Assembly (NCBI GenBank): GCA_017461505.1
Contig: JAFTXV010000007.1
Coordinates: forward strand, 1-64,000
Source of the DNA: Paludibacteraceae bacterium
GTDB taxonomy: Bacteria > Bacteroidota > Bacteroidia > Bacteroidales > Paludibacteraceae
Direction of reading: 5' to 3'
Length of the DNA: 64,000 bases
The position numbers and the translations under genes were made by a program. The notes below the pieces were generated by a model. That model saw only the letters and a list, made by a program, of their open reading frames with translations, was not told the DNA's origin and did no database searches. This document shows positions 17,486 through 26,881 of the stretch, piece by piece (the stretch's first letter is position 1; every line of letters begins with the position of its first letter).

Positions 17486-19057
17486 ATGTTTAAAAATCAC
17501 CCTAAAGGTTTAATACCTGCCGCGCTTGCGAATATGGGCGAGCGTTTCGGTTATTACATTATGAACGCTGTATTGGCACTGTTCTTAGTATCTAAATTTG
17601 GATTGTCAGATTCTACTGCGGGCATTATTTATTCTGTTTTCTATTGCGGTATTTATGTGTTAAGTTTGGTAGGTGGTCTGATTGCAGATCGTACACAAAA
17701 TTATAATCGCACTATTCAATGGGGATTGATTATTATGGCGTTGGGTTATATAGCTCTGTCTATACCTGTCTTTAGCCAAACAAGTGGTGATGGTGAGTGG
17801 TGGGGTATTTTGGTTTTCACATGCTTTGCCCTGTTGATGATAGCCTTTGGTAATGGTTTGTTCAAAGGTAATCTGCAAGCTATCGTAGGTAAGATGTACG
17901 ATGAATTTGAAGCTGAAGCGGCTAAAAAAGGACCAGAAGCATTGGCACAAGCCAAGGAGAAACGTGATTCCGGTTTCCAGATCTTCTACGTGTTTATCAA
18001 TATAGGTGGTTTAATTGCTCCTTTTGTAGCTCCGCTGATTCGTCAATGGTGGTTGAGGGCTCATGATTTCATCTACAATGCTGATATGCCTGCACTTTGC
18101 CACCAATACTTGGCAGATGGTATGGCTAGTACAAAGTTTCTAGAGACTATGGAAGCAGCTAAACTAGGTACATATCAATTGATAGACAAGGCTACTTTCT
18201 GTCAAGAATATATTGAGGTATTTAACCAAGGTATTCACTTCTCATTCATTGCATCTGTTGTAGCAATGTTAATCTCTTTAACCATATTCTTGGCGACTAA
18301 GAAGATTTTTCCACAACCTGCAAAAAAAGAGAAAACAGCTGTAGTAGAATATACTGCAGCCGAGAGAGCAACTATGGCCAACGAAATAAAACAACGTTTG
18401 TATGCATTGTTTGCTGTTTTGGGCGTTGTGATTTTCTTCTGGTTTAGTTTTCATCAAAATGGGCAATCATTGTCTTATTTTGCACGTGATTTTGTGAATA
18501 CGGATTCTATTGCTCCTGAGATTTGGCAAGCCCTCAATCCTTTCTTTGTGATCGCCTTAACCCCAGTTGTTATGTGGATTTTCGGTGCGTTAGCGCGTAA
18601 GGGAAAGGAGATATCTACTCCACGCAAAATTGGTATAGGTATGGCAATTGCTGGTGCTGCATTTTTGTTCTTAACTATTTATTCCTATATTTACAATTAT
18701 CCATCAGCTGAGACCTTCCGTGATATGGATGCAGCAAAGATGGCAGCTGAAGGTTTGTCAAAATCTGGACCTATGGTGTTGATTGTTACTTATTTCCTTT
18801 TAACTGTTGCAGAATTGTTTATATCTCCACTCGGCTTGAGTTTTGTGAGTAAAGTAGCACCACGTCACATGGTAGGTCTGTGCCAAGGTTTGTGGTTGGG
18901 TGCAACAGCATTGGGTAATATTATGTTGTGGGTTGGTCCTGTAATGTATAACGCATGGCCAATTCAATATTGCTGGGCTGTATTTGCAGGCGTTTGTATT
19001 ATCTCAATGGGTGTAATGTTTGGCATGGTGAAGTGGTTAGAGCGCGTTGCTTGTTAA
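17486..19057 (+). CDS. Proton-dependent oligopeptide transporter (POT/PTR2 family)
   Basis: 523 aa inner-membrane carrier with about 14 hydrophobic segments; the family imports di- and tripeptides with protons. MGERFGYYIMNAVLALFL near residues 17-34 contains the POT ExxER-like signature region. GGLIADR follows, and the C-terminal half has FISPLGLSFVSKVAPRHMVG, a PTR2 hallmark. A soluble linker with KKIFPQPAKKEK splits the two halves. It starts 26 bp after ilvE. Its codon use looks more T-rich than its neighbours. Confidence 0.9.
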   Translation: MFKNHPKGLIPAALANMGERFGYYIMNAVLALFLVSKFGLSDSTAGIIYSVFYCGIYVLSLVGGLIADRTQNYNRTIQWGLIIMALGYIALSIPVFSQTSGDGEWWGILVFTCFALLMIAFGNGLFKGNLQAIVGKMYDEFEAEAAKKGPEALAQAKEKRDSGFQIFYVFINIGGLIAPFVAPLIRQWWLRAHDFIYNADMPALCHQYLADGMASTKFLETMEAAKLGTYQLIDKATFCQEYIEVFNQGIHFSFIASVVAMLISLTIFLATKKIFPQPAKKEKTAVVEYTAAERATMANEIKQRLYALFAVLGVVIFFWFSFHQNGQSLSYFARDFVNTDSIAPEIWQALNPFFVIALTPVVMWIFGALARKGKEISTPRKIGIGMAIAGAAFLFLTIYSYIYNYPSAETFRDMDAAKMAAEGLSKSGPMVLIVTYFLLTVAELFISPLGLSFVSKVAPRHMVGLCQGLWLGATALGNIMLWVGPVMYNAWPIQYCWAVFAGVCIISMGVMFGMVKWLERVAC

Positions 19058-19069
19058 TGACATTTGCAT

Positions 19070-19789
19070 ATGAAGAATTTAATTCAAACAATAACCGACT
19101 ACACGACCGCTCTGGAGCAGAAACTCTCTGCTCTGGAGGCGCGTGTAGCGCAACTCGAAGAAGCCAACGAGGCGATGAGGCGAGAAGGCGATGAGGCGAA
19201 AGCCTTGATTGCCACGCTGCAAGCGGAAGTGGCAGCATTGGCGGCGACTGGCGTAACAATTCCAACTACTGACCCTGAAGTGGAGATTGAGCTGATTGTC
19301 GAGGAATCAGACCAGTCCGACTCGTCTGACCTGTCTGACCAATCTGCAGAAACCCCACAAGAGGAAGTGCAGGAGGATATTCTAGAGCCACTAGATATTC
19401 TAGAGGAACCAGAGGCGGAGGAAGCAGAGGTAGAGCCTACTATTGAGCCAAAGCCAGTGGTTGAACCCGCACCTGCGCCACAACCAGAAGTAAAGGCAGA
19501 GCCAGCACCTGCTCCACAACCTGCGGCACGCCCAATGCCACAACAAACATCTTTGTTTGGTACCGCCGTGGAGGATATCCGTCAAGCGATCTCTCTAGGT
19601 GACCGATTCCTCTTCCAACGCGAACTCTTTGCAGGCAATGGCGAATTGATGCAAAAGACATTAGATGAGATTAATAGTCTCGGTTCGCTCAGCGAAGCAA
19701 TGGACTATGTAGCAGACAACTTCGAATGGGACAAAGAATCTACTGCAGTACAACTCTTTGAGAACGTACTCAAACGCCGTTTTAGTTAA
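19070..19789 (+). CDS. Conserved Bacteroidales protein: coiled coil, acidic linker, C-terminal helical domain
   Basis: 239 aa from the ATG at 19070, 12 bp after the transporter stop. No function is recognised. Residues 1-65 are a predicted coiled coil (LEQKLSALEARVAQLEEANE). About 75-160 are acidic and proline-rich (many Glu, Asp, Pro, Ala). The last 75 residues form a helical domain (DIRQAISLGDRFLFQRELFA, then EAMDYVADNFEWDKES) that I have the impression is conserved across Bacteroidales. The linker carries DQSDSSDLSDQS, encoded by a short DNA repeat at 19311-19346. A cytoplasmic adaptor role is only a guess. Confidence 0.8.
   Translation: MKNLIQTITDYTTALEQKLSALEARVAQLEEANEAMRREGDEAKALIATLQAEVAALAATGVTIPTTDPEVEIELIVEESDQSDSSDLSDQSAETPQEEVQEDILEPLDILEEPEAEEAEVEPTIEPKPVVEPAPAPQPEVKAEPAPAPQPAARPMPQQTSLFGTAVEDIRQAISLGDRFLFQRELFAGNGELMQKTLDEINSLGSLSEAMDYVADNFEWDKESTAVQLFENVLKRRFS
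19311..19346. repeat. In-frame TCTGACC/TCCGACTCG word repeat
   Basis: Four variants of the 9-bp word TC(C/T)GAC(T/C)(C/T)G. The same words on the other strand encode the Ser-Asp run in the ftsK linker near 10918-10945. Confidence 0.6.
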
Positions 19790-19802
19790 GAATTAGACGA
19801 AC

Positions 19803-19858
19803 CGTTATCCTATAGCCCAAAGGGCGTCCAATAGCGAAGCGTCCAATAACCGATAAAT
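19803..19858. repeat. Hairpin mini-repeat spacer before rsmI
   Basis: Two small hairpins separated by the word GTCCAATA: GCCC-AAA-GGGC (19815-19825) and GC-GAA-GC (19834-19840). The flanks are CCTATA and CCAATAACC. Same architecture as the array at 44776-45130. Confidence 0.75.
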
Positions 19859-20530
19859 ATGCTTTACATCGTACCTACACCCGTTGGTAATCTGGAAGAC
19901 ATCACTTTTCGCGCACTCCGCGTGTTAAAAGAAGTGGACTTGATTCTAGCAGAAGATACCCGCACTTCATCCGTACTGCTCAAGCATTACGATATCCATA
20001 CGCCGCTCAAGAGCCATCATAAGTTCAACGAACATGAGACCAGTGACGATATGGCTACCCATATTGCCGCAGGCATGACCGTGGCACTCATCTCCGATGC
20101 GGGCACTCCCTGTATCTCCGACCCGGGATTTATGTTGGTGCGGGCTTGCGTAGAAAAAGGTGTAGAAGTGCAATGTCTGCCCGGCGCGACGGCTTTTGTG
20201 CCTGCGCTAGTAAATTCAGGTTTGCCCAACGACCGATTTTATTTCGAGGGTTTCCTCCCTCAGAAGAAAGGTCGTCAGACACGCCTCAAAATCCTTGCTG
20301 AACAGACGCACACGATGATTATCTACGAGTCGCCCTTCCGACTAGTGAAGACCTTAGAACAACTGGCAGAGGTGATGAGCGGTGAGCGCAGAGCAAGCGT
20401 TAGCCGCGAGATAAGCAAACTACATGAAGATACCCAACGAGGTACACTACTCGAATTAGCAGCACACTACAAACAAACACCGCCCAAAGGCGAGATCGTA
20501 TTGATTGTGGAAGGCAAAAACGAAAAGTAA
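19859..20530 (+). CDS. rsmI: 16S rRNA (cytidine1402-2'-O)-methyltransferase
   Basis: 223 aa, family length. It methylates the ribose of C1402 in the ribosomal decoding centre using S-adenosylmethionine. MLYIVPTPVGNLEDITFRAL, then AEDTRTSSVLLKHYDI, LISDAGTPCISDPG and CLPGATAFVPALVNSG are the successive family motifs. The late IYESPFRLVKTL and GERRASVSREISKLHED are also canonical. The start sits directly after the hairpin spacer. Confidence 0.95.
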   Translation: MLYIVPTPVGNLEDITFRALRVLKEVDLILAEDTRTSSVLLKHYDIHTPLKSHHKFNEHETSDDMATHIAAGMTVALISDAGTPCISDPGFMLVRACVEKGVEVQCLPGATAFVPALVNSGLPNDRFYFEGFLPQKKGRQTRLKILAEQTHTMIIYESPFRLVKTLEQLAEVMSGERRASVSREISKLHEDTQRGTLLELAAHYKQTPPKGEIVLIVEGKNEK

Positions 20531-20532
20531 TT

Positions 20533-20568
20533 TATCCTGAAGATATCCCGAAGATACCCCAAAGATAG
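20533..20568. repeat. CCCGAAGATA word repeat
   Basis: Three units of a 10-11 bp word (CTGAAGATAT, CCCGAAGATA, CCCCAAAGATA) between rsmI and the flippase. The same words recur at 61636-61690, over 40 kb away. Confidence 0.7.
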
Positions 20569-20575
20569 AAAGAAC

Positions 20576-22090
20576 ATGAGCAGCAATCTGCAAATGAAAA
20601 TATTGGCAAAGGAGACCGCCATTTATGGCGTATCATCCATTGTGGGCAAGTTCCTCAACTGGATGCTGGTGCCGCTATATACCTATGTGCTACAGCAGCA
20701 ATCGGATTATGGTATCGTCACCAATCTCTACGCATGGACTGCCCTACTCTTAGTGATACTCACCTATGGTATGGAGACGGGCTTCTTCCGCTTTGCCAAC
20801 AAAACCGAAGAAAATCCTAAGACGGTTTATAGCACTTCGCTCATCACGCTGTTTACCACTTCGCTGCTCTTCGCTGTAGCATGCACCATTTGGCGAACGC
20901 CAATAGCCAACGCATTGGGATACCCTACGCACAACGAGTTTATTGCATTATTAGGCATCGTAGTAGCAATGGATGCCTTCGCTAGTATTCCATTTGCATA
21001 CTTGCGTTATAAGAAACGCCCTTTGCAATTCGCTGCACTCAAACTCCTATTCGTATTCCTCAACATCGCCCTCAATCTATTCTTTCTCGTGCTATGTCCG
21101 AAGATACAAGATTGGGGATTCATCTCCTCTTGGTACAACCCAGACTACGGTGTAGGATATGTATTTGTAGCGAATATCTTGGCAACGGGCATACAAACAC
21201 TATGTTTGTTACCAGCGATAGTTGAGGGCTTTAAAAATGAGCACGGACTCCCGACTTCCGACTCCCGACGACTCTTCTCAGGTGACCTTCTCAAGCGAAT
21301 GCTTCGCTACTCGTTGCCCCTCTTAGTCTTGGGTGTGTGCGGTATCATGAACCAAACACTCGATCGTATCCTCTTCCCCTTCTTCTATGACGGAGCCGAT
21401 GCGCAAGCGCAATTAGGTATCTACGGTGCCTGCTTCAAGGTGGCGATGGTGATGATGATGTTCACGCAGGCGTTCCGTTATGCATATGAGCCATTTGTTT
21501 TTGCCAAACACAAAGACAGAGAGTCTGTAGCCGCTTACGCCGATGCAATGAAATACTATATCATCTTCTCGTATATGATACTATTGGGGATGATTTTCTA
21601 CCTTGACTTGCTGAAATTTATTATTGCTCCTTCCTATTGGGAAGGACTAAAAGTAGTACCTGTCGTGCTCTGGACATATATCTTCCAAGGCGTGTATTTC
21701 AACCTCAGTTTCTGGTACAAACTCACCGACAAGACACAATGGGGAGCCTATTTCTCAATCATCGGCGTGGTGATTACCTTCGCATTGCAAGCTATCTTCG
21801 TGCCACGAATTGGATATATGGCTTCCGCAGCCAGCAGTACTGTATGCTATTTCGTGATTATGCTGCTGTCCTATTTCGTGGGACGCAAACACCTCGAGAT
21901 ACCATACGATTTGCGCCGAATTGGCATATACACCCTACTCGTAGTGGCACTTTTGGCAGGATACTACGCTTTGGCACACTTCTTGTCAATCAATGAATGG
22001 ATAAAAATGGGTATAGGCACTATACTCCTTATTATATATTGTGTCATCTTCTATCGTTTGGATGGAAAGACGCTCATTAAGAAGAAATAA
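20576..22090 (+). CDS. Polysaccharide flippase-like membrane protein (MATE/Wzx superfamily)
   Basis: 504 aa with 12-14 hydrophobic segments. It begins with the amphipathic lead MKILAKETAIYGVSSIVGKF typical of MurJ/Wzx-like exporters, suggesting flipping of a lipid-linked sugar across the inner membrane. No glycosyltransferases are nearby, so the cargo is unknown. It resembles the second flippase at 24592 in length and layout but the sequences differ. A loop at about residues 222-233 (HGLPTSDSRRL) is encoded by an ACTCCCGACTTCCGACTCCC word repeat (21243-21272), probably an in-frame insertion. ribE follows after 2 bp. Confidence 0.85.
   Translation: MSSNLQMKILAKETAIYGVSSIVGKFLNWMLVPLYTYVLQQQSDYGIVTNLYAWTALLLVILTYGMETGFFRFANKTEENPKTVYSTSLITLFTTSLLFAVACTIWRTPIANALGYPTHNEFIALLGIVVAMDAFASIPFAYLRYKKRPLQFAALKLLFVFLNIALNLFFLVLCPKIQDWGFISSWYNPDYGVGYVFVANILATGIQTLCLLPAIVEGFKNEHGLPTSDSRRLFSGDLLKRMLRYSLPLLVLGVCGIMNQTLDRILFPFFYDGADAQAQLGIYGACFKVAMVMMMFTQAFRYAYEPFVFAKHKDRESVAAYADAMKYYIIFSYMILLGMIFYLDLLKFIIAPSYWEGLKVVPVVLWTYIFQGVYFNLSFWYKLTDKTQWGAYFSIIGVVITFALQAIFVPRIGYMASAASSTVCYFVIMLLSYFVGRKHLEIPYDLRRIGIYTLLVVALLAGYYALAHFLSINEWIKMGIGTILLIIYCVIFYRLDGKTLIKKK
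21243..21272. repeat. In-frame GACTCCCGACTTCC word repeat in the flippase gene
   Basis: Three GACTCCCGAC-like words in tandem encode a hydrophilic loop between membrane segments. Confidence 0.55.
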
Positions 22091-22092
22091 CT

Positions 22093-22710
22093 ATGTTTTC
22101 AGGAATAGTAGAAACAATGGCTCAAATCGTGAAGATTGAGCAAGAACAAACCAATAAACACTTCACGCTGCGCAACCCATATGGTGATCCGCTCAAGATT
22201 GACCAGTCTATCGCGCACAACGGCGTATGCTTGACTGTAGTAAAGATGGAGAGCGACCTCTATACTGTCACGGCGATGCAAGAGACACTCAACCGCACCA
22301 ACCTCGGTGAAGCAAAAGAGGGCGATTGGGTGAACCTCGAGCGCAGTATGCTACTCGGCGAACGTTTGGACGGACATATCGTGCAAGGACATGTGGATCA
22401 GACCGCTCGTTGCATAGAAGTGCGCGAGACAGAGGGCAGCTGGTACTACCGCTTTGAGTATGAGAGCACCAAGGAGATGGCTATGCGGGGCTATTTCTGC
22501 GTGGACAAAGGGTCGGTCAGTATCAATGGTGTAAGCCTAACCGTATGCGAACCTGATGTAGTGGATGGCAAAGGGTATGTTAGCGTATGCATCATCCCTT
22601 ACACCCACGACAATACTAATTTCAAATATATCGAAGTAGGCACGCAAGTGAACTTAGAGTTCGATATTATCGGGAAATATATCACAAGAATGAATCAATT
22701 AATACAATAA
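22093..22710 (+). CDS. ribE: Riboflavin synthase, alpha chain
   Basis: 205 aa with two lumazine-binding halves. It dismutates two 6,7-dimethyl-8-ribityllumazine molecules to riboflavin. MFSGIVE at the start, the first half with HNGVCLTVVK and NLERSMLLGERLDGHIVQGH, and the second half with GSVSINGVSLTVCE and VNLEFDIIGKYI are all intact. It sits in a housekeeping run with no other riboflavin gene and no FMN riboswitch visible upstream. Confidence 0.95.
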   Translation: MFSGIVETMAQIVKIEQEQTNKHFTLRNPYGDPLKIDQSIAHNGVCLTVVKMESDLYTVTAMQETLNRTNLGEAKEGDWVNLERSMLLGERLDGHIVQGHVDQTARCIEVRETEGSWYYRFEYESTKEMAMRGYFCVDKGSVSINGVSLTVCEPDVVDGKGYVSVCIIPYTHDNTNFKYIEVGTQVNLEFDIIGKYITRMNQLIQ

Positions 22711-22716
22711 CAAGAA

Positions 22717-23301
22717 ATGGACAAAATTAGTTATGCAATTGGCCTTAGCATGGGTCAAAACTTGATGGGAAGTGGTGTTACTTCCCTCGAATATGCTGAT
22801 TTGGCAGCAGGTATCAAAGATGTATTGGAGAAAAACCAACCACAAATCTCTTACCAAGAGGCACAACAAGTGTTGGGTAAGTTCTTCAGCGAGTTGGAAG
22901 AGAAGATCGCAGGCGAAGCAAAAGCAGCAGGCGAGGCATTCTTGGCAGAGAACGCTAAGCGCGAAGGCGTGAAAGTAACTGAGAGTGGTTTGCAATACGA
23001 AGTATTGGAGGCAACTATCGGTCAAAAGCCAAAAGCGACCGACAAAGTGCGCGTACACTATGAAGGAACATTGATTGATGGCACTGTATTTGACAGCAGC
23101 TATAAGCGTGGCGAGAGCATCACTTTTGGTTTAAATCAAGTGATTAAAGGTTGGACAGAGGGTCTTCAACTCATGTCTATCGGTAGTAAATACAAACTCT
23201 ACTTGCCATATCAATTGGCTTATGGTGAGCGTGGCGCAGGTGCAAACATTCCTCCTTACGCTGCATTGATTTTCACCGTAGAACTACTCGGAATTGAATA
23301 A
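22717..23301 (+). CDS. FKBP-type peptidyl-prolyl cis-trans isomerase (FkpA/Mip type)
   Basis: 194 aa. The N-terminal half (about 1-85) is the helical dimerisation domain of Mip/FkpA proteins (DKISYAIGLSMGQNLMGSG). The C-terminal half is one FKBP fold (VRVHYEGTLIDGTVFDSSYK, then IKGWTEGLQLMSIGSKYKLY and IPPYAALIFTVELLGIE). No signal peptide is visible, so it is probably cytoplasmic, unlike the lipoprotein paralogue that follows 30 bp later. Confidence 0.93.
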   Translation: MDKISYAIGLSMGQNLMGSGVTSLEYADLAAGIKDVLEKNQPQISYQEAQQVLGKFFSELEEKIAGEAKAAGEAFLAENAKREGVKVTESGLQYEVLEATIGQKPKATDKVRVHYEGTLIDGTVFDSSYKRGESITFGLNQVIKGWTEGLQLMSIGSKYKLYLPYQLAYGERGAGANIPPYAALIFTVELLGIE

Positions 23302-23331
23302 AAAACAATGTAATAACAAAGATTAACAACA

Positions 23332-24588
23332 ATGAAAAAATTAGCTATTATCATCATTGCTTCAATGGCAATGATCTCATGTGGAAACACCTATACTGGT
23401 AAGACAGTAGAACTCACAAACCAAAATGATAGTATGAACTATGCATTAGGGTTGGTGAATGGTGCACAAATGAAGATGTATCAACTCCGCAATGATTCTT
23501 CTATGGAGACTATTACCGAGTTCATTGACGCGCTCCAACGTGGTTATGACGGTAAGATAGAAGAGTTGAGCGAAGCTGGTAGTATCGGTCGTAATATCGG
23601 TCAAGCTATTAAAAATGCTGAAAAAACAGGTTTGGCTGACAACCCTGCATGGGCGATCAACCAAAAGATTTTCTTCCAAGGCTTAGTAAATGGTTTACGC
23701 CATGATACTACTGTGATGAAAGCAGAAGATGCGCGCAATTATTTCCAAGCTCAATATCAAGCATCTTCTACCCTCAACGATAGCGTTGAACCTGGCAAAG
23801 TAGTAAAAGGTAAGTGCATTTACAAAGTACAAACCATCGCATTAAAGAACCAAAATGATAGTATTAACTACGCGTTTGGCTATTTGAATGGTGATGAGGT
23901 TGCTCGCTACGTATTGCTTTTGGATACTACTGGTCAAAAAACGAAAGACTTCATCACTAATATCAATAAAGGCTTGAAGAGCCGTTTGAAGAACCCACAA
24001 ATCGTCAATATGGGTGAGCAAATCGGTAAGAACATCAAATCACAAGAGGCACAAGGCCTGATTGGTGAGCCTAGTTTGGCTACCGACTTCGTCCTTATCA
24101 AACAAGGCTTTATCAATGGTTTGCTCGGTTTCGTTGAGCAAATGGATGGTACACAAGCTGGCGAGTATATCCAAAAAACAATGGATAATATCAAATACGG
24201 AACTGTAAAAGAGGAAGGAGAGAAGTTCTTGGCAGAAAACGCCCTCAAAGAAGGTATTCAGGTGACAGAGAGCGGTCTCCAATACGAAGTATTGAAGATG
24301 GGTCGTGGTAAGAAACCTGCAGCTACTGACCGCGTGAAGGTACACTATCATGGTACACTTATCGATGGTACTGTATTCGATAGTAGCGTAGAGCGTGGCG
24401 AACCTACTTCATTTGGTTTAAACCAAGTGATTGCTGGTTGGACAGAGGGATTACAACTTATGCCTGTTGGTAGTAAATTCCGCTTCTATATCCCACAAGA
24501 GTTGGGTTATGGCTCACGCAATGCTGGCTCTATTCCTCCTTATTCTACATTAATCTTCGAGGTAGAGTTGCTCGGTATCGAGAAATAA
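23332..24588 (+). CDS. FKBP-type isomerase lipoprotein with duplicated N-terminal domain
   Basis: 418 aa. A lipobox (MAMISC, Cys17) predicts lipidation and export. Two copies of the FkpA-like helical domain follow (about 25-145 and 163-290), recognisable from the paired NQNDSMNYALG / NQNDSINYAFG openings. A single FKBP domain fills the C-terminus (about 305-418) and is close to that of the preceding gene (EGIQVTESGLQYEVLKMG). It looks like tandem gene duplication followed by internal duplication. Role: folding of envelope proteins, inferred from family. Confidence 0.92.
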   Translation: MKKLAIIIIASMAMISCGNTYTGKTVELTNQNDSMNYALGLVNGAQMKMYQLRNDSSMETITEFIDALQRGYDGKIEELSEAGSIGRNIGQAIKNAEKTGLADNPAWAINQKIFFQGLVNGLRHDTTVMKAEDARNYFQAQYQASSTLNDSVEPGKVVKGKCIYKVQTIALKNQNDSINYAFGYLNGDEVARYVLLLDTTGQKTKDFITNINKGLKSRLKNPQIVNMGEQIGKNIKSQEAQGLIGEPSLATDFVLIKQGFINGLLGFVEQMDGTQAGEYIQKTMDNIKYGTVKEEGEKFLAENALKEGIQVTESGLQYEVLKMGRGKKPAATDRVKVHYHGTLIDGTVFDSSVERGEPTSFGLNQVIAGWTEGLQLMPVGSKFRFYIPQELGYGSRNAGSIPPYSTLIFEVELLGIEK

Positions 24589-24591
24589 AGT

Positions 24592-26106
24592 ATGGGCATC
24601 ATCGCCAAACAAAGTATTCAAGGCACCATCGTCACCTATCTTGGGGTGGCGGTGGGCTTTGTTACTACTTTCTTCGTACTAACCCGTTTTCTCTCGGCGG
24701 AGGAGATTGGGTTGTCACGCGTATTGATTGATGCCGCAACACTTTTTATTGGACTAGCCCAATTGGGTACTTCGTCCTCCATTATTCGCTTTTATCCGCA
24801 CTTCAGGAACAAAGAGCAAGGAACCAAGAGTCAAGATGACCATGGTTTCTTTTTCTGGACGCTGATTGTTCCACTCGTAGGTTTTGCCCTATTCACCGCT
24901 ATCTATTGCGCATGCTACGAGCCACTCAGCCGTTGGTTTGGCGAAAAATCGCCACTATTTGTCGAATACTACTATATGGTGCTGCCCATGGCGTTTTTTA
25001 TGCTTTACCAAACTATCTTTGAGACCAACGCCAATGTGCGCATGCATATCGTAGTACCTCGGGCAGTACGCGAACTTATCACTCGGATTGGACTCTTAGT
25101 TGTGTATCTGTTGTATGCCTTTGAATGGGTGAATATCAATGGCTTTGTGATTGCGCTTTGCGGAGTATATGCCGTAGCTATGCTCTGCAACATGGGCTAT
25201 CTCTTCTCGTTGGGCAAGATTTCTTTGCGCCCCGATTGGGAGTTTCTGCGCAATAACCGTTCGCTAGTAAGACAATATATGCTCTACACGGGTTTCCTCC
25301 TAGTATCAGCAGTAGCTTCCGTGTTAGCCCCTACCCTCTCTTCGTTCTTCATCACTGCTGAGATGGGACTCAGTTATACGGGCATCTTCGCCATTGCCAC
25401 CTATATCGCCGTGATGGTTAGTATTCCGTATCGTTCAATGACAGCCATTGCCTCACCTCAGTTGGCTACAGCCATCAAGGAAAACAACCAGCGCGAGACA
25501 GCCCATCTCATGCAGCAAGTTAGCCGCAGTATCTTGCTGATTGGCTGCACTATACTCTGCATAATTTGGTTGAATATTGACCTTATATTTCATATCTTAC
25601 CCAATGGCGAGGTATATGCTTCCGCTCGCAATGTAGTACTACTGTTGGGAGTAAGCCAATTGTTTATCGCCACTTGTTCGATTACTTCATCCGCCCTTAA
25701 CTATTCACGCTATTACGCCTTCTCATTGATATTCTCGATACTATTAACAGTATCGTCTATCATATTGAACAACAACCTAATACCCTCCCATGGCATGAAT
25801 GGTGCTGCAATGAGTAACCTCATCTCATATGCAGTGTATTTCATTCTTATTGTAATCACAGTGCGTTTGACTTTGCGCACATCCACCTTCACGCGCAAAC
25901 ATATATATATAGTATTATTGTTTGCAGCGATTATTACATTGAATTATCTTTGGCAACAGTATTTGCCAATACAAAATATATGGTTGAGCAGTATTGTTCG
26001 TTCGATTATACTGCTAGGTGTAGCGGGCTTGGTGGCCTGGTTTGCCAATCTCTCCCCTGAAATCAACCAACAAGTTCGAAATCTTAGATTAAAGGTTAGA
26101 GGTTAA
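24592..26106 (+). CDS. Second polysaccharide flippase-like membrane protein
   Basis: 504 aa with about 12-14 membrane segments and the opening MGIIAKQSIQGTIVTYLGVA typical of O-antigen/teichoic-acid flippases. The same gene run holds another flippase of identical length, but with little visible identity. An extramembrane loop near residues 74-84 (RNKEQGTKSQDD) is encoded by GAACAAAGAGCAAGGAACC-type repeats (24805-24838), another candidate in-frame insert. truA follows after a short GGTTAGAGGTTAAAGG repeat. Confidence 0.85.
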   Translation: MGIIAKQSIQGTIVTYLGVAVGFVTTFFVLTRFLSAEEIGLSRVLIDAATLFIGLAQLGTSSSIIRFYPHFRNKEQGTKSQDDHGFFFWTLIVPLVGFALFTAIYCACYEPLSRWFGEKSPLFVEYYYMVLPMAFFMLYQTIFETNANVRMHIVVPRAVRELITRIGLLVVYLLYAFEWVNINGFVIALCGVYAVAMLCNMGYLFSLGKISLRPDWEFLRNNRSLVRQYMLYTGFLLVSAVASVLAPTLSSFFITAEMGLSYTGIFAIATYIAVMVSIPYRSMTAIASPQLATAIKENNQRETAHLMQQVSRSILLIGCTILCIIWLNIDLIFHILPNGEVYASARNVVLLLGVSQLFIATCSITSSALNYSRYYAFSLIFSILLTVSSIILNNNLIPSHGMNGAAMSNLISYAVYFILIVITVRLTLRTSTFTRKHIYIVLLFAAIITLNYLWQQYLPIQNIWLSSIVRSIILLGVAGLVAWFANLSPEINQQVRNLRLKVRG

Positions 26107-26116
26107 AGGCTGGCTT

Positions 26117-26872
26117 ATGAGATTCTTTATTCGATTTGCATATGATGGTACTGCGTTCCACGGATCGCAACGACAACCTAATGGGGTGACGGTGCAAGAG
26201 ACCATGGAACAGGCATTGGCGATGATCTTCCGCGAGGAGGTACCATTGACTTTTGCTGGACGTACCGATGCTGGTGTACATGCTCGCGAGATGTATGCAC
26301 ATATGGAAATATGCGATGAGATGATGAGGCGAGAAGGTGAAAGACTGATTTTTCGTCTCAATGGCATTTTACCCGATTCCATCGCTATTTTTAACATCTA
26401 TCCAGTGACGGATGATGCACATGCTCGTTTCACTGCAAAACGTCGCACCTACGAATATCATGTAATTGACCATAAAGATCCTTTCCTATTGCCATATGCC
26501 ACTCGTTTACGCACGCCGTTAGACTATGCCGCCATGAACGAGGCTGCACAATATCTCATTGGTCGTCAAGACTTTGCTTCGTTCTGCCGCACACATACCG
26601 ATGTCAAGACAACCATTTGCGATTTGACACAAGCCGAGTGGAAAGAATTGGGTAACGGACACGCTGTCTTCACCATCAGCGCAGACCGTTTCTTGCGCAA
26701 TATGGTGCGGGCTGTCGTGGGAACACTCTTCCTTGTAGGACAAGGAAAGATGACCAAAGAGCAGTTTGCCGAGGTCATTACAAAGCAGAATCGCTGTTCA
26801 GCAGGCGATTCCGCCCCTGCGCAAGGGCTCTACCTTACGCATATCGAATATCCAGAGGAGATATTTGTTTAG
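26117..26872 (+). CDS. truA: tRNA pseudouridine(38-40) synthase
   Basis: 251 aa, family length. It isomerises uridines 38-40 in the tRNA anticodon arm. The catalytic aspartate is Asp51 in AGRTDAGVHA. Other family blocks are RFAYDGTAFHGSQRQPNG at the start, ARRTYEYHV-like AKRRTYEYHVID, and FLRNMVRAVVGTLFLVGQGK near the end. It converges on the HAD gene with only 9 bp between stops and no visible terminator. Confidence 0.96.
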   Translation: MRFFIRFAYDGTAFHGSQRQPNGVTVQETMEQALAMIFREEVPLTFAGRTDAGVHAREMYAHMEICDEMMRREGERLIFRLNGILPDSIAIFNIYPVTDDAHARFTAKRRTYEYHVIDHKDPFLLPYATRLRTPLDYAAMNEAAQYLIGRQDFASFCRTHTDVKTTICDLTQAEWKELGNGHAVFTISADRFLRNMVRAVVGTLFLVGQGKMTKEQFAEVITKQNRCSAGDSAPAQGLYLTHIEYPEEIFV

Positions 26873-26881
26873 TATTTAGAA

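Noticed and set aside
22000-22093. An FMN riboswitch before ribE
   Set aside because: Only 2 bp separate ribE from the flippase gene and no conserved aptamer is visible.
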